Assembly (NCBI GenBank): GCA_015680685.1
Contig: MNCI01017909.1
Span: forward strand, 1,174,790 to 1,238,789
Origin: Gnetum montanum
Taxonomy: Eukaryota > Streptophyta > Gnetopsida > Gnetales > Gnetaceae
Reading direction: 5' to 3'
Length of the DNA: 64,000 nt
The notes beneath the pieces were generated by a model, which made no database searches, was not told the DNA's origin, and saw only the letters and a list, made by a program, of their open reading frames with translations. Made by a program: the position numbers and the translations under genes. Each line of letters begins with the position of its first letter. Positions within the stretch are counted from its first letter, which is position 1. Below are positions 46,901 through 55,900 of the stretch, in pieces.

Positions 46901-49900
46901 ATTTGAAACAAACATAAAGATATTCTTAACGTTTGGTATATTATTATTTTATTCTTATGAAAGTCATCTTCATTAGTTAACTGGTAGAGTTGAAGAGAAG
47001 CAGAGGTGGTCAGATGGCATTCATCAGGCAGTTGAGGCTAAGGAGGGAGTTAAAATACATGTAAGGGTATTCTCTTCTACTTTTCAGAAAATAATATATC
47101 TTACTAGGGTACTGAATATTCTGTTTATGCACAAAATTTACCAGGCTGATACTTTGGTAGTTGCACAAATAACATACCAATCCCTCTTCAATCTTTATCC
47201 AAAACTTTCTGGAATGACAGGAACTGCAAAAACTGAAGTAGGTTCTGTGTTTAAAGTTTATATGGATTTATGCCAGATACAGTCTATCTTTGTCTATTTA
47301 GTAAAGAATTTCAATTCATTTCTTACCTGTGCAGGAGAAAGAATTTCTTAAACTTTTTCAGATGCCAGTTGTTGAAGTGCCAACAAACCTGCCAAATATT
47401 CGCATAGACTTACCTGTCCAAGCTTTTGCTGTATGCATATTGCAGTTATTTTTGTATGTTTTCATATTTATATTTTTACAACTGTGGTCTAAGTAACATC
47501 GTTTATTTCCATTGCAAAAACAGACAGCAACAGGAAAATGGGAAAGAGTTAGGGAGGAAGTAGAGGAAATGTACAGAAATGGTCGTCCTGTTTTAGTGGG
47601 AACCACAAGGTGAAAATGATTATTTTGGTTTCTATGATGTTTTACACGGTGCATATGCTGAACTCCAGTGTATTGTTGGGAACATAGCATAATTTGGCTG
47701 CTCATATGGATTCACGTTTTGGATTGCTTTGTTAGCTTTCATATGTTAAATCATCTATATGGTTGAAGCAAGAAGTCTCTTGAATGATTGGGCCTTTTAA
47801 CATTAAAAGCGATGGTTTCTTATGAATAAATACATGCAGAGATCATTTGTGTGGAATACAACACTGATGTTATATTACTATTACTGTAAAGTGTTGTTGT
47901 ATAAGCCCTTAACATTTGATAACTAGGGTTGATTACTAGAGGAAATCTTTTAAAGAGGGTGATAATGTTACGCGTTAGGATGATTAATAATGTTATGTTT
48001 TCTACCTGTCATGTTCTTATGTGTTTTATACATTGCAGTGGTCTTTGGTTGGTATGTTTATGTTAAGGTTAATTTGTGGTATCCTTGTGTTAATGCTAGG
48101 GTGACATGATAAGTTGTTAATGTTTGTTAAATTGCCAAATGTAGGTTTGTTAACATTTCTTTTGGCTGCTAATAGGATTGATACGTTACCTATTATTCTT
48201 ATTTTTTTAGCAAAAGGTCACCCATTATATTAAATAAAAACATTTATAGAAACATCGGCGGTAAAAGAACCCCAAGGACATCGGGGGTAACAACCCCACC
48301 CCCCACCACCATCACTAACCCACCCCCACCCTTGAGCTAGGGGAGGACAACCCTCCACAGACACAAAGGCAAGATACATAAACTGAAACTCCCCCACCCC
48401 CCACCCCCCCCTTCCCCCCCAAAAAAAAAAGATGAAACCTACATTAAAGAGGGTGTTGGTCTCCATAGACAAAATTGGCCCATCCCTGGGCCCTTTTGAG
48501 AATTGCATTCAAAACCATACATCAAAAACCCCATTGCCCTCATAGGGCAACCTTGCTTGGTCCTGAAAAAGCAACTCATCTGGTAGACCACTATATCTTG
48601 GTGCAAGGGTAAATTGCCCTCTCGTAGATGTGTATTGCATCAAGGGCCGCCCAAAAGCATTCCATAGCAACAAACGTCATGACCTCTTGGAAGTCTTTGT
48701 ATTTTGCCTCATGCCTATTGGGCTGCTTCTAAAGTCGTCTTGTCCAAGTGGAATTTCACCAATGTTGTCCAAATGTGTTGCCTCAAGCCAGCCTAAGAGA
48801 TGTTATGATTAATGCCCATAACATTGTAGGCGCAGCATGCCATGCGGAAGCAATGTCTAGTCTTGGTCTTGTGCGTGGCTAGTTGATTCTTCTAGATTTG
48901 TTCCTCCTCTAGGAGGGCCCAAATGCATTGCTCTTCCTCCCCCTCTTCTTGGTGGAACCACTCTTGTTCTTCCTAGCACAGATCCTCCATGATTTGCATC
49001 CTCAGTTGGTCTTCCAGGGCTCTCCTAACTGCAGCCTCTTGTAGTTCCCTCTGGCGTCATTCCTCCATGGCTGCTTCTCTGATTTGTGCTCTGCCTTCTG
49101 ATACCTATGTTGGATCTCCTCCTTCCACCTCCTAAGTTCCTCCTCCCAACATGCATGTTCCTCCACCCTAGTGTTTTCGATGGCCCAGAGTAGATTAGCC
49201 TCAAACTGGCTCTGAAGTTCCCTACGAAGTTGTTTCTCCGTAGACTGAATCTACTCATGGAGTGATGGCTGATTAGTGGTGGATTCTTGCGAGTCAAGGT
49301 CCTCCTTGCCCTCTATTGACACCTCCCTCCTTGGATGCTTCTCCAGCACAGCCCTAGCTGAGGAAGAGAATCCCCCCTACAAAGAGGATTGGTGGCACAT
49401 GTACGTCCTCCTAACTAGAATAGGTTTGGCTAGTGGTGGTTCCAGGGGCCGTGCCACTCTCTAGAGTGCTAGGATCAAGTTGGAATGCCTCTCCTTTCTG
49501 CCCCATCAAAGGGATGCTAGAAAAATTTTTGGAAGGTTAGGCGATCGCCCAAGTTGCATGTAGTGGAGGAAGGCGAAGTACACCCCTTGCAATTTCCACA
49601 TGTTTCCTGATTGAGCAAAAAAACCCTTCATGAGCTCTACATCCTACTAGAGGGGAGGTAGGGCAAACTTTGGGACCTTCTTGTTGCTAGTCTTAGGGAC
49701 AAGACCTAGGGAAAAGTGCTTAGGATCCTGAATCCCCTTCCTTGAGGGCATCACCATTTCCCCCACCACCAGAATAGCTAGATACTTAGCAATTGTAGCC
49801 TTCATGAGCCTGATGCGGACACCATGGAAAGTAATGAAGTTGTCGCTCCACTGCGAATAGGAGGCATTGCCGAAGTCTGGGTCTCTAGCTAGAAGGGGGA

Positions 49901-52900
49901 GAAGATCCTCCCAGCCCATCTGCAGCACCAGACCCCATAGAGGTTGATTAGTTTGAAAGATTTGATAGTCTGGTTCAAATGTTGGTGTGAAACCCATGGT
50001 AGCCGTTGCCTCCTGCCAAAGTTGTAGCACATGATGAATAATGGAAGTAGGTGAAGGCAAAGGCGTGGTTTGCAAAATGTACTCATTTCGAGCCCACCAG
50101 ATCGTCCACATGATTTCCCTTGTAAGAGAATCCCCTTGTAGTAGCAGCATGATTGTCGATGCCACCCAGATGACATGTGTGAAATGACATTGGGATGTGA
50201 AATGCTGTACTCTTAATTGCCTCATTACATAGTGGACATGTGGTGTTAACAGGGAGCTTGTGTGCGTAGAGTAGAGCCTATACTGGCTGCGCCCCCTACA
50301 TGATCAACCATAAGAAACATGTAATTTTCTTTGGCAAGTGTTTGTGCCAAATTTGCTACTATCCTTGGGCCACATGGTATTTAATGGACATAAAGTCGCT
50401 TGGTTGGACACCCAATAGCCCCATCTACTGTAATTGTTGAGTAGCTATGCATAGGCTGCACTAGACCCAGGAGTCCTGGGGACTCACATTCCAGGGGTGT
50501 ATTTCCGTTGAAGTATTGTGATCCAATGTTTTCCCGAACTGTCACACAGGAACTGGTTAACAAGTGTTTGATAGCCCATTGTGACCATGTCTTGGAAACT
50601 CATAATGCCCAATCCCCTAGAATTTTTTGGTCTTCCCACCTTTTCCTAGCACACCTGGTACATACGATCACCCCCTTTTCACCCTGACCAAATAAAATTG
50701 CGAACAATTTGGTTAATTTTGTTGATGCCTCCTTTAGGGGAAATAATTGAAGTTGTGTACTGTCCAACCACTAACAACACGGACGAAGCTAGGAGCATTC
50801 TCCCTTTTCTGATGAGAAAGTGACAAGTCCAGTGCTGTACTTTGGTTTGCAATCTCTATATTAGACAGATCCAGGTATCTTTTCGGTGCTAGGTGAAAAT
50901 AGGTGGTTCTAGGTAGGCATCTTGCAGAGATCCTTGTAGTATTCCCAAGATCCAATAGATGCAACTTCTAATGGGTATGTTAGTGCAAAAACAATGAGCC
51001 ATGGACTTTCCCTAATTGATTGTGAGCTTGATTTCTTTGGACATTCTCCAGAGGGCTCTAGACACTACTTCCGCCTTTTGGTACGACTGCCTGGGTAACA
51101 AGGATTGTATCATTTGCATAATGTTCTGCAATGCACTTGACCACTGCAATCCTTAGGCCCCAAACACCTTTAGTTTTGCAATATGTATTCTTGGTGTGCA
51201 TGCCAATAATGAAAAGATACAGAGATAAGGGATCCCCTTGTCTTAAACAACAACTTGAGGAGGAAAACCCCCACAATTGTCCATTGTTATCAAATGAGTA
51301 GGTGCTCGAGGCTTGAATTTGGATGCACAGATCAACAAACTTTGGGTGGAGCGCCTTCCTTAGCATAATATCTTTTATTGAGGCCTAATAAACTGTATCA
51401 TAGGCCTTGGCAATATCAAGTTTAAGGTACATACCTAGGAAATGTGTTGTCTACACAAAATCCATGATCTCTTGCATCAACATAATTTGATCCTGAATAC
51501 ACCTACCCTTGATGAATCCAGTTTGCTAGGAGCCCACCAGGGACGACATCAAAGGTTGGAGTCTGGCCACCAGAACCTTAGTGAAGAGCCTAAACAATGT
51601 ATTATAGACCCTGATTGGTCTAGAGTGAGCTGGTTCAGTGGGATTATCCACCTTTGGAATCAAGATAATTCTAGAGTAGTTATTTCATTTCAAATTGGTC
51701 CCCATTTGAGCATGAGATTAAAGGCATCAACAATGTTGTCACAAAGGATGTCAAAAAAAGCTTTGAAAAATTCCATATGCCAACCATCTAGCTTGGGGCC
51801 CTATTAGGTCACATAGACATGAGAGCCTTGGAAATCTCTTTTTTGGTAATTTGTGCGAGAAGTTGCTCATATTCCTAAGGTTGAATAACCCTGTTTATGT
51901 GGATAGAACTAGTGGAGGGATCTTCCCTAGATCAAATCCTTGCCCAGTAGTGTTGCATAGTAGTGACGATGGCATGTTCATCTTGCACCGTGCGGTCCCT
52001 TTGAATGAGGCTATGGATTCTTTTGGCTTCCTTGTTTGCCTTTGTCACTGCAAAGAAAAACTTAGTATTTTTGTTTCCATCCCTTAACCATGTCATATGG
52101 GCACATTCCTTGCAGTATTATTCTTCTTCCTTTGATAGATGCTCTAACAAAAGGAGGACATCATGCTCTTCCCCATGCAGAGGCTGCCCTTGCTCTTGGT
52201 TGGCTTGGATGACCCTAAGTCATTCATTTAATTTGTCCCGATATTCTTTGAAGACATGCTTCTCTTCCTTCTGTTTGGCCCGAATCTTCTTTTTTAGAAT
52301 GGTCAACTTGGTTATAAGAAAATCCTTGGGGTTAGTTTGAGTTGGGTACCCCTCCCAGACTTTGTAGACAAGGCTTGCAAGCTAGGGCTTGTTTAGGCAG
52401 GATCTTTCCAGCCATGATGGTCATGGCCCTAGCTTATCAAGTGTGTTTAAAGAGCAGAGAATCTCCCTATGATTAGAGGCCCTTTTCTCATGTCCAACCA
52501 CGTGAAACTCATGAGCCAACATCAGTGTGGAATTAGCCCATAGTCTATCAATCTTGGACATAATGCACTCTCTCCCTCCTTCGATTACTCCAGGTATACT
52601 AACATCCTCTCACCTTCTTGTCCACAAACTCAAAATTTTGGAGGTACATTATGGACTCTTGACTACTTGGGGGTGGGGTTGAATTTTCCCTAGTTTTTTC
52701 CTAGGGGAACAACTGTTGGTTGAAATCTCCAATTAGGAGCCAAGCCATCTTGTCTGGGATTTTTTTGGCAATTCAATATAGCTCTACCAATTGGGTGTTC
52801 AAGCCTTGTGGCCTGTAGAAATTTGTTAGCAATAAACCTTGCAAAGGGATGAAGGTGGTAATGCTCCACTGCGAAGAATCCAATAGCTGCATAGGGGCCT

Positions 52901-55900
52901 TGGTGATGGTTGCTAGTCCCCTTGCCTTCCCTGTTGAATCTACAAAAATTGTATGCCATCCTGGCCATTCCAAAATCTATCATTGTGTCGATTGGAGCTT
53001 GGTATCTTGCTGACACACAACATCTTTCTTTTGGATTTGTGTCAATTCTTTCAAGGTACGTCTTTTATAGGGGGTACCTTATTCCCTCCAATTTCATGCA
53101 AGAATATTCATGGTCTACTAGCAGAACTTTTCTTAGAAACCCCTTTTAGGGTTGTTTGGATCCCGAAATCAAGGTCTTTTTACATTTTCTTTAATATCAA
53201 TTTCAAACCAGTTGGTCCACCCATCTTCTTTGGCTCGATTGTTGCAGTGAAACCTTCGTCATCCTCCACCTAGAGCAACTGAAGAATTGGTGCCAGTGGT
53301 GGTCTGGAGGATTTGCGCTTGGTTGATATCTAGTGCCTTGGAGACGGAACTTGAAACGTCAACTTAGATGAGGCACTTGGAGGTGTTTCCTTATTGACCA
53401 TTATGTCCACACTTAAAACCTCACATATCCCATTCTTTCCTTTGATTCAATGAACTCATCAAAGTTAATGAACTCATCAAAGAAGCCTGCTAGGGTCTTC
53501 AAAAATTCCATGGTCCAAAGCTTCCATAGCACGCCCAAGATGTGCACTCACATAGGAGCATGCGAGGAAAGATTTGGATTCCTGTGTGCCCTCGAGTGCC
53601 GATGTGTGAGGGCCAGGCCCTTTTCTCCAAAAAACCATGGGCTGCCTAATAGCACCTTGTCTTTGTCATCCATCGATTGGAACATAAACAACAGCAGCTT
53701 GCTCGCTAGGGCTTGGATCTGCACATCACTAACCCCCTAGGACGCAACAACCCACTTCTTAATCAACTCCATCTTGGGTCTCGTGCTTGATGAAACAAAC
53801 TTTCCAACCAGTCAAGCTCTAGAGGGTGCAACCCCTTCGTTGGTGGTCTTCATGCCTGCAACCTCATGGTCCGTTTGCTTTGCGAGCAAGCATTAATCCC
53901 TCTATCATTGGGGTGCAAGCTTGCAAGCCCTTCCTTGCAGCCACCAGGTCCCATGGCACCACCTGCCTTGTCTGGCTCCCTATCACTGTTCGGAGACTGT
54001 CCATCCTTACCTTGTGAATCCCTGTTTCCTCTCACACCTTCATGCTATTCTGCAATTCCACCTGCATGGGTTTTGCTTCACCCAAGTTCCCATCCATCAC
54101 TAGGAATCCGATGGATGTTCACCTGACCTATCACTATCTTTTGTTCTTACGCTCCGGACCCTGCATCCTACTTTTATCTTTGTATTAAGAAATTGAGAAT
54201 TACTATTAGATTGCATTAGTCTTATTTGATGGAAAATGTAGAATGGTTGGGTGTTAGTAGGCTCTTTAGTCAACCTTCAGCTATTATCAACATCATCATC
54301 CTAGTCTTGTCCCAACAAAATGGGGTTGGCTACATGAGTTCTCTTTTGCCATTTGCCTCTATGAAGAACTAGATCTTTTTTTGTTTGCAATTGCTTCAAA
54401 TCATTTTCAACCTTCAACAGTGTTTTCAAAAACTGTCAAAAATTGTGGAGGTTGATTAAAGAGGGTCGTATGAGGTATATGTTTGAATTTAATACATGGA
54501 ATTTGGACATCTGTTACAAGAAGAAAAATAATAACTGGAACAATACAGCATCCTTCTTGTTAGATTCTGTGGGCAGAGAAAAAATTTGTAGTACTCTAGA
54601 TTTGTTTTGTCATTTCATTTTCTCTAATAAAGTAATCGATTAATTTAAGACTGTTATTTTGTTTATACATTAGAACCTCATGTTTATGCAGTGTAGAATA
54701 TTCTGAGCATTTATCAAGTCTACTAAGTGAATGGGACATTCCTCACAACGTTTTAAATGCTCGACCAAAGGTATTTATGCTTGCCTTTTGAATTCTATGA
54801 AAATTTCTTAACATTTTTCTCTAAAATACTTATTTACTAGAGAGGTTAAACTGATTTTCTATCCTTTCTGTTGAGTGTTAATATTACAGTATGCTGCTAG
54901 GGAAGCACAAATTGTTGCTCAAGCAGGCAGGAAAAGGGCTATAACAATTGCAACAAACATGGCTGGAAGAGGGACAGATATAATACTTGGTGGTAATCAT
55001 GAGGTAACTAACACAAGTGCCCTATTTGATTCTTAGGGCGGAAATTGTTGTTATAACTATTTTGTTTGGTTGAAATTTGTTGACTTTCTTACATGAAAAG
55101 AAAAATCCTTCATTGTTGAGGTGATCTTTGAAGGATTATAGTCTGTTATATTCAAGTGGTTGCGGTTTTGTTCTACATAGAATGTGCATGCCAGCAGATT
55201 ATGAAATGTTTAAGCACGTACCTCAATGGTGAATACTCCATGTTAAGTCAACTAGCACCCCCTAGGATTGAGGTCAAACATGTGCATCATGAACTGTTGA
55301 CACCTTATCAATTAAAGAAAGAATTTGTTCTCTGCAAAGCAACCATAGAGCTGGTATTTTCTGTTTGTTAAATAACTATGAAACTCAAAGCTCTAAATAG
55401 AAATATCATTTTATGCAGATGCTGGCAGAGGAAATTATTCAAGATAGTTTACTTTTTCTTATGACAAGGGAAGCTCCTAATGTAGATACTGATGGAGCAC
55501 CTCTCTCACAAATGGTGAGTAAATTAGCCTTATTAGCCATGTTTCCCTATGAATGATTTATCTAAATATTTTACACTTTTTAAAAGTTGATGTTGGACAG
55601 TATTTGTGTCTTAGGGTTTATCAAAGATTGAATTAAGTCCCTCCTCTTTAGGAAAACTTGCTAAAGCATCAGTCGCAGGTTGGTGTTCTTGTTGAACATC
55701 TTTTTAATATATATTTCATTTTGTAGATAATCTATGTAGCTTGAATTCTTTCAGTTTGAGAAGGTTAAAATAATTCGCTGTGAATCTGATGAATTTTCTT
55801 AAATCACAGTTAAAAATGTGTGTGAAAGATATGGTCAATATTGGACTTATCGTGAGGCGAAAAGTCGGATTTCTGCATTTATAGAATTGAGTCGTTCAAA

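Larger units (their letters stand above)
48207..54160 (-). mobile_element. LINE-A2: L1-like retrotransposon, nearly full length, decayed
   Basis: Read on the minus strand: Ser/Pro/Gly-rich ORF1 with a broken nucleic-acid-binding part (54.1-53.3 kb), endonuclease region (53.1-52.4 kb), and RT with '[19 protein letters not shown]' (51.24 kb) and '[10 protein letters not shown]' (51.12 kb). zf-RVT-like remnants follow (50.3-50.2 kb). The conserved C-terminal region is at 50.05-49.65 kb ('GWEDLLPLL', 'FHGVRIRL', 'GLVPKTS'). Coiled-coil coding rich in Glu, Gln and Arg is at 49.25-48.9 kb. The 3' untranslated end, with G-rich tracts on the element's sense strand, is at 48.45-48.21 kb. Target-site duplication not resolved. 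Domain order is the same as in LINE-A1 and LINE-A3. Confidence 0.85.

Noticed and set aside
53850-54126. Overlapping open frames on both strands at 53.8-54.1 kb
   Set aside because: They lie in the Gly/Pro-rich ORF1 part of LINE-A2 (minus strand). The + strand frames are shadows.
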